A DNA stretch of 64,000 bases, taken from positions 1 to 64,000 of the forward strand of contig JADANN010000260.1 of assembly GCA_018806985.1 (NCBI GenBank), written 5' to 3'. The notes below the pieces were generated by a model that saw only the letters and a list, made by a program, of their open reading frames with translations, searched no databases and was not told the origin of the DNA. Positions 22,270 to 33,599 of the stretch are shown piece by piece. Origin of the DNA: Angiostrongylus vasorum. Lineage: Eukaryota > Nematoda > Chromadorea > Rhabditida > Metastrongylidae. How positions within the stretch are numbered: the first letter of the stretch is position 1; each line of letters begins with the position of its first letter. The position numbers and the translations under genes were made by a program.

Positions 22270-23290
22270 AAGGAATAAATTCCTTACCTCGTTCTTTCTT
22301 TTCAGGGTTTTTTATCCTTTTCGAAGTCACAGATAGGGATTACTGTAACATTCAATGGCAGTAAACGAAACTCCCCCGCGCTCCCCCACCCCCCCAAAAA
22401 AAAGTGGGAAAAAAAAACTAGGACTATAAAAACCTGTAACCTAGTGCCTCCCTCGTCGATCACTCGTTTAACTTTTCTGGCTTTTGCTGACAACTCTTCA
22501 ACATCTGATGAATCACATTCTATATTATATTCCTTTAAGAAGCACTACAGCCTGTGAAAAAAGAAGCTCGATCTAATAACATGCTTGATTCCAAGTGTTG
22601 TTGGTCACCGATTTTTTGATGGATCTTAGGAGTTTGTCCGATCCATGCACCAGCTGGCCATCACCTTCGCCATTACCCTACTGAACCGACAACGGACAAC
22701 GACGGTCAGCTGCTTCTGTTCTGTATGCCCATATATGCAAATGAGGCCCACCCAATCCTTTCCCAAACACATTTCCCTTGTATCCGCCCTTCTCGATCTC
22801 CTCGTTATTCACACCACCGATTTGCGAACATCACTCAACAAATGCGGCAGTTGTCAGATTTCTGTGCTTTTAATTTCGATATTTGCTTTTTCCCCGTGTT
22901 TTCTTTGGTTTCCTTCTATTAATTCCAGTGAGTTTTTCTTGTGAAAATGAACTAATTGTATTCTTCATTGAACCGAAATTCGTACACCAGATCAACAACT
23001 TTTTTTTCTTGCGACAAACTTTGTTATTTTCTTTGCTCTGCTCTTGCTTTTTGCCAAAGACAATCGACATCGCATTTAAAATTCAGTTTAATATCTGGCA
23101 GACAAACCCGTAACCGTCAAATTCACGTGTTCTGGTGGGATGGAGCTGTGGGGGCCGTCTTGCTCATAGTTTTGAATCTATCCAACTACCGTAGGGTCAA
23201 ATGATGATTGATCAGTTTTTAGGTGGGCTCAAAACAATAAGTAAAAAGAAACTTTAATAGGCAAACGTATTATTATAACTGGCTATGAGG
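22270..23290. other. No supported gene
   Basis: Contains a short C-rich/A-rich run (CCCCCACCCCCCC then A tract, 22385-22420) and several 60-100 codon frames without family features. Confidence 0.4.
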
Positions 23291-23299
23291 AAGGCAAAG

Positions 23300-23465
23300 C
23301 AAGGGCCTCAGTGGTGCTGTGAGTAACTCGCGAGCCTCCGGAAAGCTAGTCACGGATTCGATCTGGCTTGGCGTCCAAGTTTTGCCAATATCTCTGCATA
23401 ATAGTGGTTGTATTTTAAATCATACGCTGCCGTGAAACATAGTAATAGAAAGCAAACAAAATGCT
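23300..23465 (+). repeat. Diverged tRNA-derived SINE
   Basis: Follows the SINE plan with many changes: GTGGTGCTGTGAGTAACTCG, CTCCGGAAAG, a clear box B-like GGATTCGATC, and a tail with TTGCCAATATCTCTGCATAA and TACGCTGCCGTG. An older copy than those at 8.5 and 41 kb. Confidence 0.5.
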
Positions 23466-24074
23466 GACAAACGTATTATTAATTCTTAGATTTGGTTACA
23501 CGAAACCTCACTATAACAGAGTATCTCTGTATTTATTTCAGTGATTATAGCAGCAACAGTTATGACAGTGAGATCTCAGTTTCGATTTGTCATGACGATT
23601 TTATGAAGAAATTTCATCAAAACTTTAAGGATGTCAGTTGTCAATTGTTATTGTATAAAATGTGCCTCAAAAAAAATGTTTTCACAGCCCACTGCCTCCT
23701 ATGGATTCAGTTCATTATCTCGTATTTTTAGGAGTCTTTCTTGTTTTTTTGTGTTTTCTTGTAATCATTTATATTCACACATTTTTTCTTCATGTTTTCT
23801 AAATTCTATCATTTTCCACTGCCTCATGTGTGGAAGCAAAGCCGAAGCATGGCCGCCATCATCTTTGAGTTGTTCTTGTTCGCTGTTGAAAGCCCTTTCC
23901 TGGAAATGAAACTTTGGTGGCTCAGAATCAACAACAACCGGAAAGCATGAAGACTCAAGAGTGCAACACCTGGATTTGAACTTGTCAAACAGCTTTTAAA
24001 ATTACCTGACGAGACCTATGCGCAAAGAAATCTACTGCAGAAGGAAAAAATTTGTCATATTCGAATATTTTTTG

Positions 24075-24400
24075 AGTGGATAAAATAAGAGGTAAAACTT
24101 TCCGTGTTGATCAGTGCCTGAGCAGACGTCAAGCATTCCACTTCATCGAGCAACGTTTGAGGTGATTGCAAGTATACGAGATCTAGAGTATAGCTTCCAG
24201 TGGTCCACCCATGTGTAATATCAGTGATGCTGCTCCCCCAGATATATATGGCACTAATTTGCCAACTCATGTGAAACGAAAGGTGTGGTGAGGACGTGGC
24301 TTAGAATTGAAGCAATGGCCACATGTATGTTGAGAGCACCTTTAACCATTGTGTTACACGCACCCTGTTTGTTGAGTCAAGCAGGGCAATTGTCGACTAT
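24075..24400. repeat. tRNA-like palindromic element, eroded copy
   Basis: Shows the ends (AGGTAAAACTTTCCGTGTTG and GAGCAACGTTTGAGGTGATT) and interior of family B with many substitutions. The tRNA-like boxes are not recognisable. Confidence 0.4.
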
Positions 24401-25940
24401 GAATAATGTGAGCGAATAATACCGTTGTGATACCCACTAGATGGAAGTTGTGACTACGGAAAAACGTAGATTCCAATTTTACCGCTAGTTGTCCTTTATA
24501 AAAATTCTTTTTCTGCTGATGAAGAAACGGTTACTTTTGAACGCTGACACAGCGTGTTTTTGTCGGAGACAGTTAGCTGGTGAAGATACTCTGTTCGGTT
24601 GGCTGTCTCGCACCCATCATCCACGAAGCTCTTCGGATTTGCTGGTGGGTTCAGCTGCAACTTGAGAACATTGTTTTTCATGAATACCGGTGAATGCCGG
24701 TCGAGTGCTATTCTCTATAGGTTGCTTGGTTAGCTTCGCTAAGCCTTTAACAAGTCCTTTCTCAAACAGTCTCCCTGACTTCCTTCACTGGAGCAGGCTA
24801 CCCAGCCAAGTCTGATAGAAATTTGAGGATCCAGAAGTGCTGCTTAGGTCGCCTGTTTAGAAATGGTTACAGAAGTCCGCTAAACGGTCGCTAGTTTCCT
24901 GACAGTTCTCAAATATAAAAATTACTTCTTACAAAAACATTTCGGCTCATTTATCGGAATCATGTCTGTAATTTTCAATGGATGCACCTCATGTCCGATG
25001 TTTGCAAGCACCCCATCTCTCCATAGAGTTCATTATCTTCCAAGGTCTTCGGTAGGCTCAGTAAAGCCTGCTTAATTACTGTTGTAACTCCTTATGAGAG
25101 TGAGTACTATTTATGGAAGACAGCAAATGTTTTTTTTGTATCCGAACTACTATAACTGTTTGTACTCACACCCACCATAGCTTTTTTCAGCGTTATTCTA
25201 TCCAATCCATAAGGTTACTAAAGGGCACATGATGTTAGTGGCATCGTTGATCACCGTTGTTGAGATCGTAATGCTGAATTTCATCAAAAATTGTCGAATT
25301 CTAGCAAGACCAGCACATGTAAAATGCAAGTTGTTATTTCGTAGTCCAAAAAGCCGGCTTTGCTATCGATGCTGGAAACTTGTGTGATTTGAGTTGTCTG
25401 CCCTAGGGAGTGTCGATTGAACTAGACGACATTTCCAGGCGTCAACACCACCATTTCACATTGCTGCATGCACATACTACTCTTCTTCGTCTGATAGGAA
25501 TGGGCTGTGCACTGCACTTCATAGTCTCTTTTTATCTTTTAGTTGAGTGTACTTATTGTTCTATATGTGTATCAATCCGTAGAGGGCCGACTTTTGACCA
25601 ATCTCGGCCCGGCACCATAAGTTGTGATGCCTTTGATAAACCGATCTGACGCTGTGAACCTCCTTCTTCAGACTCAGTCGTCGCTCGTTAGTAATGGCTG
25701 AGTGACTATCGTGCAGCTGTTGCGTTTTTTCCCTTGTTTCTATAGATTACAAATCTTGTTCTGATGAGCATTGAAAATGTTCGGCTTTCACTCTATCTCT
25801 TTTTCTCTAGTCACGTTTTGGCCACTGTATTCCCTTATTGTTATCTCTTTTATTGTCATCTCACTCATCTTCTTCTCACCTTCATTCATTCAGAATTCGG
25901 CGTTCCTCGATAAAACCTCTGGTCATCTTTGGGTAGGCGG
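24400..25940. other. No supported gene
   Basis: AT-rich intergenic sequence. The short frames lack splice signals and family motifs. Confidence 0.4.
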
Positions 25941-25949
25941 AGCAATTCG

Positions 25950-26705
25950 GCCATTTGCCCGCAACATTATCCGTGTCGACTATAGAGAATTCTTCTATCA
26001 ATAGAGAATTCTCTATCTACCTAACAAATACAGCCTGTGGGTCGATGGTGACCGCGTTGCTACAACGCCGCTTGCGTTCCGTGTGTCCACGTCCCGTTCT
26101 GGCCATCGGGCACGCCGCTCGCTTGAACGTAGCCACGCCCACTAGCACCGTCATTAGGCTCGACGACGCAGTGGAGTTCGCCGTTGCCAATTCTATCATA
26201 ATTTCCCTCCCGCTTGATCTTTCCTTACAGATTCATTTGCTTAGGTCGTAATGATACTAAGTGTAATCCTTAGATCATGCATTGCTGGTACATTAACGTT
26301 ATCGTTGATTCTCGTGTAATCGCTTTGTGTTGTTAAAATAAGTTGAATAGTTCCATTGCCCACAGGTACTTTGCAGATAATTCTTCACTCTTACTCACTC
26401 CCGCGAACGCTCTTCATACTCTTGCGCTGTGTGCCGTTACATTGGTGCATCCACAATTGTTAATGCATTTTTTAGGTGAAAAATCCCCTAAACCACCTCA
26501 CCTGTAATTTGTTGTACATACATTGCAAATCTTATTGCATTGTTGTGTAAATAGTATGTATATACGGATGAAGGCCCAATTACCCAAGTTTGAGGTACTT
26601 TGCAAGCAATTCCTCGCTCTTACTCCCTCCCACGAACGCTCTTCATACTCTTGCGCTGTGTGCCGTTACATCGACTACCATCACTTTGTCTCTGTGCAAC
26701 AATAG
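25950..26705 (+). mobile_element. Penelope-like element relic, reverse-transcriptase region
   Basis: Corresponds to the PLE segment at 53720-53150 on the other strand. Seen: a palindromic block (AGAGAATTCT repeated, 25985-26025), an upstream part (GCTACAACGCCGCTTGCGTT, 26056), then a 3' splice-site-like TTGCCCACAG followed by GTACTTTGCAGA (near 26370), and the RT stretch ending in the catalytic YIDD region, decayed here (CRYIDYHHF, near 26670). The section after the splice site occurs twice in tandem (26367-26460 and 26595-26700). The second time it is preceded not by intron-like sequence but by SL1. Confidence 0.75.
26573..26594 (+). other. SL1 exon joined to PLE sequence at a splice-acceptor position
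   Basis: GGCCC then AATTACCCAAGTTTGAG: 19 of 22 bases of nematode SL1, with the last 17 exact, followed at once by GTACTTTGCAAGCAATTC. In the other PLE copies (26367 and, on the minus strand, 53240) this same sequence is preceded by CACAG. The SL1 therefore sits exactly where a 3' splice site would be used. This is the structure expected if a trans-spliced PLE transcript was copied back into DNA. Confidence 0.8.
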
Positions 26706-26719
26706 TTTCTTTGTTTCAG

Positions 26720-27280
26720 ATGTTCTGCTATCCGCATTATTGTTTTAAATTTATACATTTATAAAGTCCTTCTTGTCACTAATTCCTTTACTAAAAAGAA
26801 AGTGCAATTACTAAGGAAAGTGCTTAGGCGCTAAATTCTTCCCAAAGATTTATGTCAAGGAAACATTTTTTTAAGAATCGTGAAATACACGTAAAGTACA
26901 TCCTATGGATTATAATCGAACAGGACGACCTTTCTATTCTTCTCTTTTTTTGTGAGCACTGAATCAAAGATATCACACTTCGCACTTAGAGTGACATTAT
27001 TTATAACGCTGTACTTTTCCATCCTCAGCTTCACACTACACTCGCAACGCAATCTTGTCGATATCGCAGCTAACTATGGGGTACTCTTTTCCTCACAAAA
27101 AGATATCAACATTTCATAAAGCTTTAGTTGCGAGTGGTTATAGATAGAAGAAATGTGGATTCAAAATCATTGGAAAAAGGACTGTAAAGATGAGAAAAAC
27201 ACAAGCAACGTCGTCGTCTGGATTCTCTCTGTCAGTAGATCGGCAGGTGGTTTAATCCGTTAAGCTTAATTTCCCTTAAC
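26720..27280. other. No supported gene
   Basis: AT-rich spacer; nothing recognised. Confidence 0.4.
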
Positions 27281-27429
27281 TATTTATCCCCATCTATCTG
27301 CTCATCTGAACACCATATTTGTCGCTCACTGTAGTGAGCAACTTTGCGATGAGGAATCCATCTACCTGCAACTAAAATCAGCAGCAGAATGACGATCAGC
27401 AAGATCCATAGAAGATTTCTGGTCTTCAT
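27280..27429 (-). CDS. Candidate small signal-peptide ORF
   Basis: A minus-strand frame starting at ATG (27427-27429) encodes 49 residues: a short basic start (MKTRN), a strongly hydrophobic run (LLWILLIVILLLILVAG), then a polar tail with one Cys, ending in a stop. This is a textbook signal peptide or signal anchor. GTAGAT after TTGCAG inside the frame could be a donor, making this the first exon of a longer secreted protein. No family recognised, and the flanks are repetitive. Confidence 0.3.
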   Translation of the reverse strand: MKTRNLLWILLIVILLLILVAGRWIPHRKVAHYSERQIWCSDEQIDGDK

Positions 27430-27599
27430 TACGAGCACTTTTAATTCCAAAACAATCCAACAGCATTTAGGGTCTGTTGTACAGTACTTGCGAAAAAGGA
27501 ATTTGTAACCAATTATGGTCAGTATGGGGTGTGTGTACCGCAGAATTTTGGCCTGCAATACACACCTGTTCCTCGGTTTTATCCCGCATCTTGGACAAG

Positions 27600-27745
27600 C
27601 CGCCATCTTGAATCAGAGAATTGCTATCAGCCGTGTCTCGAGAAGAAAAAACACCTATTTAATTTATCGATGGGTAACCGCATGCCATTGTAGTGGCTAG
27701 TCGTCACCTCGAGATGCTACGAATGCAGTTGAATGTGTGAAGTAT
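27600..27745. repeat. tRNA-like palindromic element, half copy
   Basis: Right half only, diverged: GAATTGCTATCAGCCGTGTC, a decayed middle, and ACCTCGAGATGCTACGAATG before GTGAAGTATCCCTGA. Confidence 0.4.
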
Positions 27746-27759
27746 CCCTGAAAAGTGAA

Positions 27760-28440
27760 CCAAAGCAAACAGCTTTACGTTTCTCTTCCGCGATTGTACA
27801 GAATCGTGACATTCATTGCGTCGCCACACAGAACGTACTGCTGACTAACATCTTTAACATTTCTGTGTTGTGACATGTCGTCTAATAGCCTTCAAATTTA
27901 TGGTCTAGTTAGTTGTGAAACAGAAAGGCTAACACGAAATAGCATTGTACCAGCGAGAATTCTAGGTCTCAGTTCCGCACATTGCTCGCGCAGGATAACC
28001 ACGACAGAGCCCTAAACGCTTCTACTAGACAAAAGCGGTCAATCGCTATTAACAGCACACTTAAGTTCTCGAGTTAAACGAAAGCATCAGTGCATGCAAG
28101 TGCCCCAGTAAAACCAAAGTAAGCAAAGAAAGTCGTTCCAGAGAAAGAAAAAAGAAAAAAGACATTTGAAATTGCTACAGCTATTTTTTTATCAGTGAAG
28201 TTTTTGGTAATTTTAGGCCAGCGGTAGAACATTCGAGTCGGAAAATCAAGAATTTTGATGAGTAATGCTTAATTATCGATAAAACCCGTCATTTTACCCC
28301 CAACGTCGTGCAAATCAATCAAACCCGGAAAAGAAGATAACACTTTAGAAAAAAGAAAAAAAGTGATCAAAGATATTCTGCCTCTATTTCTTACCTTCGA
28401 GTTTTTCTTACGACAACATCTGAAAATATTTTGTCCGATG
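27760..28440. other. No supported gene
   Basis: AT-rich spacer before the Ly6-like exon. Nothing else identified. Confidence 0.35.
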
Positions 28441-28453
28441 TTGGGTTTTCCAG

Positions 28454-28629
28454 TTTTTGGGTTGCATTGCATACAATGCGATAGGAATGCTACGTGGTAC
28501 TCAGAAGCGGAACATGAACGTCTCGTTGACCAGTGCCAGCGCGGCTTGGTGCCGTCGACTCCGTGCCGGACTCACTCGCACGCTCACTGCATTGTCAGCT
28601 GGTATCGAAGCGGAAGAAAAAATGATTAA
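28454..28629 (+). CDS. Candidate Ly6/three-finger-like exon
   Basis: After a good acceptor (GGGTTTTCCAG) the frame reads FGLHCIQCDRNATWYSEAE, then a Cys, QRGLVPSTPC, and AHCIVSWYRSG, then a stop. The Cys order (C-x2-C, about 18 residues, C-x9-C, about 7, C) followed by a Ser-Trp-Tyr-Arg-Ser-Gly strand resembles small secreted or GPI-linked Ly6-like proteins common in nematodes, usually with more cysteines in further exons. No signal-peptide exon or downstream exon was found, so it is a fragment or an incomplete gene. The family assignment is tentative. Confidence 0.4.
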
Positions 28630-28639
28630 TTGACTCATT

Positions 28640-30220
28640 GATTAATTTGTTGATTGATTAACTGATCAGTCGATGAGTGTTCCCATCCATTTCCACCTGT
28701 TGATTTTTCATTTATCTAGATTTCTCATAACCTCAAAAACCTCAACCTCAGTTATTTGCTTATTTCTTCAATATATTGTTTAACGACTGCGAATCTCGTG
28801 GCGATATAAAAGAAATGATTTAATAGTTGACTTTATGCAGTGATAATTTTCTTCCATCCAAAGCGAGATTTTTTCTAAAAGTCTCATTGATAAAATCGTT
28901 TTTTTCCTTCAGAATCTTGCTGTACAAACGCGATAGAGAACTTCTCACTTCGATTTCTTGAGTCGCATTTCTTATCCAGACTACAACAAGCCAACCAGAA
29001 ACGAAAGTTCATTAAGTTTTGCATGTAAAAACCAAGTAACCCAACAATTGCACATGGTTTTACTCGAATTATGAGCATTCTCTCATGATGGTTGGAGACG
29101 TTTCTGGATGTCGACTACAGTGCATAGTGAGGATTTAACCTCAACAGAGCCACCTTCCATGGAAAAAAGAGTTCCTTGAGTGATTGGAGCTCGTTGAGTA
29201 GTTCTGGTGTCCAACAGTGGTGAATGTGAATAGCTAAGTGTTATCCTTCGAATTATGTGACTAATAACTGGGTAACGTCGCAACATCATATCTGCCTATT
29301 TCTCAACAATGTAGAACTAAGCATTTTAGTAAAAAGTGACTGGAAACTGGGACCATTTTGATGGTTCTAGCAGATGTGTAATGTCTGAAGTTTTCATATT
29401 GGAGGGCTCTAGCCCGAAGAACTGCCAAGAATTGGTCATTTTATAGCGGTTCCGCTCACCGTCGGCTGTTAGATTTTCACCACCGGCGTCCCTCTTTTAA
29501 CCGGCTTGATGGAGGATGCGGGTACATGTCGCCAGAGACGTTCATCAGCAGCGGTCTAGTTTTCTTCTTCCGTTACCTGACGGCTACTTATGGGTTTCGT
29601 TGGCTTCTCAGCGTGCCACCATGAAGAAGCTAATGATCGAACTGATAGAGTGGTTGGACGAACGAGACAACGATAGTTCTCGAAGACAGTGGATGGTTTT
29701 GTTTTCTAAATATCTCCACATACACTTTTTCACTAACTATGAAAAACGCCATGCATTTGCAAATAGCGCGGACTTTTTTCTAGATGTCATAGTGACGAAC
29801 CAAGTAAAGAAAGTCATAGATTTCCATTTCTCCCTTACCAAGAAAATCCAGAAATATCTCTTCTAAGAACATAGGAAGCAATAAAAATCGAAAATTACTG
29901 CCGATTATGTCATTTACGACGATAACGACACTACCGTTCGATTATGAGTAAAATGATCTATAACGCTTTTCAGTTAACTTTGCCTTTATTTCGTTTCAAT
30001 ACTCTCTTTCTCTTTCTCTTTCTCTCCATTTCTTTCTCTCATTGTCTGACTAGTTTCCGTTCTGCTAAAGTGTTCACCTCGATCATAATATGGAGCACTA
30101 TAAGCCCCATATTGTTCTTTTCAGCACCGACCCGTCCAACGCGCCTGGTTTGACACCATTCAATTAGACTCGTCCTTTAATAAGTACTGGGACACACGGT
30201 CATTGCTATACATCCACAAC
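28640..30220. other. Mostly unannotatable; one charged ORF at 29516-29866
   Basis: Within this stretch, 29516-29866 (+) has 116 open codons, with the coding-like run MKKLMIELIEWLDERDNDSS from an internal ATG near 29622. No family, signal or splice structure supports it. A pyrimidine run (CTTTCTCTTTCTCTTTCTC) lies at about 30005-30025. Confidence 0.3.
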
Positions 30221-30229
30221 TAATTATTT

Positions 30230-30450
30230 GCAAATGGTAGCACCTGACAGATGGATCACACTTATGTAGCGCCGGAGATATGTCGTGGGAACTGAATGAA
30301 GGACTTGGCGGGCCAAAGGGCGCGAGGTCGATCAAAGAAGGACGTTGTAATACACGGCACCGCCAATCACTTCGCTACATGCATCCCTATATGTAGAGAT
30401 AGCTAAGCATAGTGCAATGATGCATGTATGCTATATGATTGGCTAAATTG
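30230..30450. repeat. Possible tRNA-like palindromic element, very eroded
   Basis: The interior order of family B can be followed (GGACTTGGCGGGCCAAAGGG, GTAATACACGGCACCGCCAA), but the inverted ends are barely visible. Confidence 0.3.
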
Positions 30451-30459
30451 CTGATTAGT

Positions 30460-32220
30460 GCGCACTCATATTGACCGCATATCCGTTTATCCTTCGACCC
30501 TGTGTATTCCTAAATCCTTCATTTCTCCCCGTTGCACTCCGGAGCGCCGTAGGTCCGATGCTGTTTTCCAGACGTTTGAAATAAAGAACTTTAGTTTTCC
30601 TGAAATCGTGAGGAGGTGGCTACAGTTAGCTCTCCGTGTTCCGTTGTGCCATACGTTTGCTGCGTTGATAAGTTATAAGATAGAAATATTGAACTCCTCA
30701 GCTTGAGTAAATCTACTGAAGGATGAACTCTCCGCTGTAGCTCGCACAAGTCGACACTCAAGAAAAGTTCATACCTAAACTCCACTAATTCACATGTGCT
30801 TCAGCAAAAATTTAACCATCTAACTTCTTTTATATCATAAGCATTAAATTCTAAGGAAAATGAATAGTTAGGAACTCTTTTAAAGAATGAGGGCTCGATA
30901 CAGCGAAAAGATGTTTAAAAAGTATCGCTGAAAGCATGTTTAAACCACAACCTTGAAAAGTGTCTTAAGTTTGGGTTAAGTTGATGTCATGAAAAGATTT
31001 TTTCGGCTAGAGGTGACGGTGACTTAGGGAAATCCTTTGCTGCTGGTGAGATTTTGAATAGTGACTTAAATTATGGCTTTCTTAATGAATCAACCTGTGT
31101 ACTTTCTTAGATTTCTTAGAATGGTGGTAATCAACGAAAGCGTGCTACCTGTTATTTTTTTATTGATTATCTTCTTCAAGTATTGATATAGTCATTTCCA
31201 TACCAGTTCATCTTTCAAAGAAAAGTACTGTGAAGCAGAAAGGGTCATTCGTATTTTACATAAATCAAAATGTGCCCACATTTGAGCCACACTAGCATTG
31301 GTTGTCCGAAAATCAACGCATGTTTTCCACAAAGACCGAACGAATGTGTAAGGATTCGTTTCATTTTTCAAAGTCTTCAAATGTTGCCATCGTCGATGAG
31401 AGCGGGTTGTCTTCAATCTTCTTCATAGTGGATTGTCTTGAATCCTCTCCATTTCCATAATAAAGCATTTGAAGCCAATTAAAGTACGCTTTTTCTTTCC
31501 TTCTCTAATCCATTGGCCTGGACTGAGCATAGGTTAAAACAAAATATAACGATTTATTAGAAGAAGAGAGCGTCAACGTTAGCAAAATAAAAAGCCAGTC
31601 TCAAATGACTTGCAACGCCATTTTTGTTAACACTAAAATTTACTATTATACTCTAGAAAAGATTCACATTTATCTTCAGAAAAAGTTGTGACTGAACGGA
31701 AGTGTGGTGGAGTGGAGGACATGACTGAATGCACTTTGTATAATTCAAAAAATCAGTCGGAAGGTTAGTACTCTGCAATCTGCAGTGATCGATTACTGTT
31801 TGCATTAGTAAGTTACACCACTAAAGTTTCCAAATTGCATAAAAAGTAGCTTCGTTGGAAAGAACATATCTTTCAAAAAGAATATACGATCTGACCATGA
31901 GAATCTCAAGCCAGAACATTTCTAGATGGCCCCATTTCTGGCCTCGTAGATTACAGCGGAGTTTGATGCCTTATAACTAGTTTTTTGCCAGTAGCGGTGA
32001 CTCCTCGCAATGGTTAACCTCTAGATTGGCTTTTAAACGAAGATTTTGAACTCGTTATCGGCCCATGTAGCCCTACTGGGAGTAGCTTGGCTATTAATGC
32101 CTTCAGCGTACGCCGAAATTCCGCAACCAGGAATGGCTTCGACAACGAGGACATGGGTCGTTTGGGTTAATGGAAATATCCACTAAAAATGCGCTAAATG
32201 AGTGATTGCCTTAATGAGTG
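30460..32220. other. No supported gene
   Basis: A minus-strand frame at 31416-31192 (with RSLWKTCVDFRTTNASVAQM) has a coding-like composition, but stops upstream and no motif; it may be a transposase relic. The remainder is AT-rich spacer. Confidence 0.3.
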
Positions 32221-32269
32221 ATTGCTGGTGGCGTTAATAGCGTAAAAAGACTAGCTCGGCAAAGCAAGG

Positions 32270-32345
32270 CCATCGGTTGGTGTGGGGGAATAGCGTATGA
32301 GTCCCGGTAAAGGTAAACACGGGCTCGAATCCCGCCTGAGGTTCC
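32270..32345 (+). repeat. tRNA-like sequence / SINE relative
   Basis: GGTTGGTGTGGGGGAATAGC … CCCGGTAAAGG … GGGCTCGAATCCCGCC: a strong box B (GGCTCGAATCC) and an imperfect box A with the same CCCGG-AAAGG centre as the SINE family. I could not fold it into a proper tRNA cloverleaf, so I do not call a tRNA gene. Confidence 0.4.
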
Positions 32346-32869
32346 CGGTTTTACTCATGGTTCCTCATCTAGGCATCCTTGTGGTTGTTTTTCACTTGGT
32401 AAACATTTTATTATTTATTGTAAACGTAGAAGTAATCACACCGCTGGTGCGGAATTTGGCACTTGACGTACCAGATATCTGCATATAAGTCTAGCATTTT
32501 GGTACGTCACCTCTTTCCAAAAGTCCAGTCATCAGGAACTGTTTGAAGCGAAACGTCTTCGTTCTACGTGAAGGTGGCTATTTCCATCATTTATTTATTT
32601 GAAAATAAAGCCGTAATGAGAGCAAATATCCTGTGAAGAGAAAGAACCTATTTGCAAAAAATTTGAAACTTTAGCTTCTTAAAACTATATGCCAATAGCC
32701 TATTCAGAACAGAAATGTTCCACATATGCAGCGAATCATGTCCACGCGGAGAGTGCTTGAGTACGGTGTGAAAAACGACCGTGGTTAGCGTATTGCTTAC
32801 GCTACTCGTATTGTTACACTTCCTTTGACGAACTTCTGGGACACCACGATACGGTGTCGGCTGCTGACT

Positions 32870-33110
32870 GGAGCGACAACGATGCTAAATATCTACGCAT
32901 ATTCACAAATACGTCGCATTTAATGCGGTTATATGCGCTACACAGAGGATAGCAGCACTGAGTTGATAGATGTAGTCTACCGCGAGTCTTGTATTGGGCA
33001 GATTTGCATTCATTCACCTCTAACGATGCTCAGTGAAGTCGAATGCGTGGCACATCCCTCAAGGAATGGTCAACGCCGAGAGTTTTATTCTTTATCCTTC
33101 ATGGGTTGCA
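32870..33110. repeat. tRNA-like palindromic element, partial
   Basis: Right half of family B: GATAGCAGCACTGAGTTGAT, TTCATTCACCTCTAACGATG, and CACATCCCTCAAGGAATGGT before AACGCCGAGAGTTTTATTC. Confidence 0.6.
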
Positions 33111-33363
33111 TATAGCAGGTGAGATCGACATGTCGACTGATGCTGTTCAGTGCGCTCTTCATTTTTATTATCAAAATCCTTTGTTAAACGGGTCTACTTC
33201 ATTGATTCACTAATAAAACGACAGATCTATGTCTTAGAGCTATTTTTGGTCTCGGTTTTCCTTTTCTATTTTTTGCTACTTCATTTACCACTTGAAAAAT
33301 CAAACATGTTTTTCTCGTTTTTGCAAAAGAAAAAATGTTAAGATGAAGTAAGGCAAAAATGCA

Positions 33364-33590
33364 GGAAGAAATCCTCCAGTTTCGTCGAAAGCGATGACGC
33401 TGAATTGCGGCAGCATGAAGTTCCAAAGACGAAAATTGCAACATGGACTGTCTAAAGATCGATCGACTCGCTCTCATTCAACTTAAATGCGCTAGCGGAT
33501 GTTTTGCTGCCATCCTTGTTGTAAACAATAGAATTTATGGCATTGGTCAAGTCGATTTACAAAATGATGTGTGTAACAATGAGAGAGCTG
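33364..33590 (+). pseudogene. Possible coding remnant, unidentified
   Basis: One + frame has a protein-like sequence (KKSSSFVESDDAELRQHEVP, then SIDSLSFNLNALADVLLPSL and EFMALVKSIYKMM) broken by two stops (near 33456 and 33521). Composition suggests a decayed exon. No family recognised. Confidence 0.25.
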
Positions 33591-33599
33591 TAAAATAAT

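Noticed and set aside
32270..32345. tRNA gene
   Set aside because: Good box B, but no acceptor-stem pairing or proper box A; better explained as a SINE relative.
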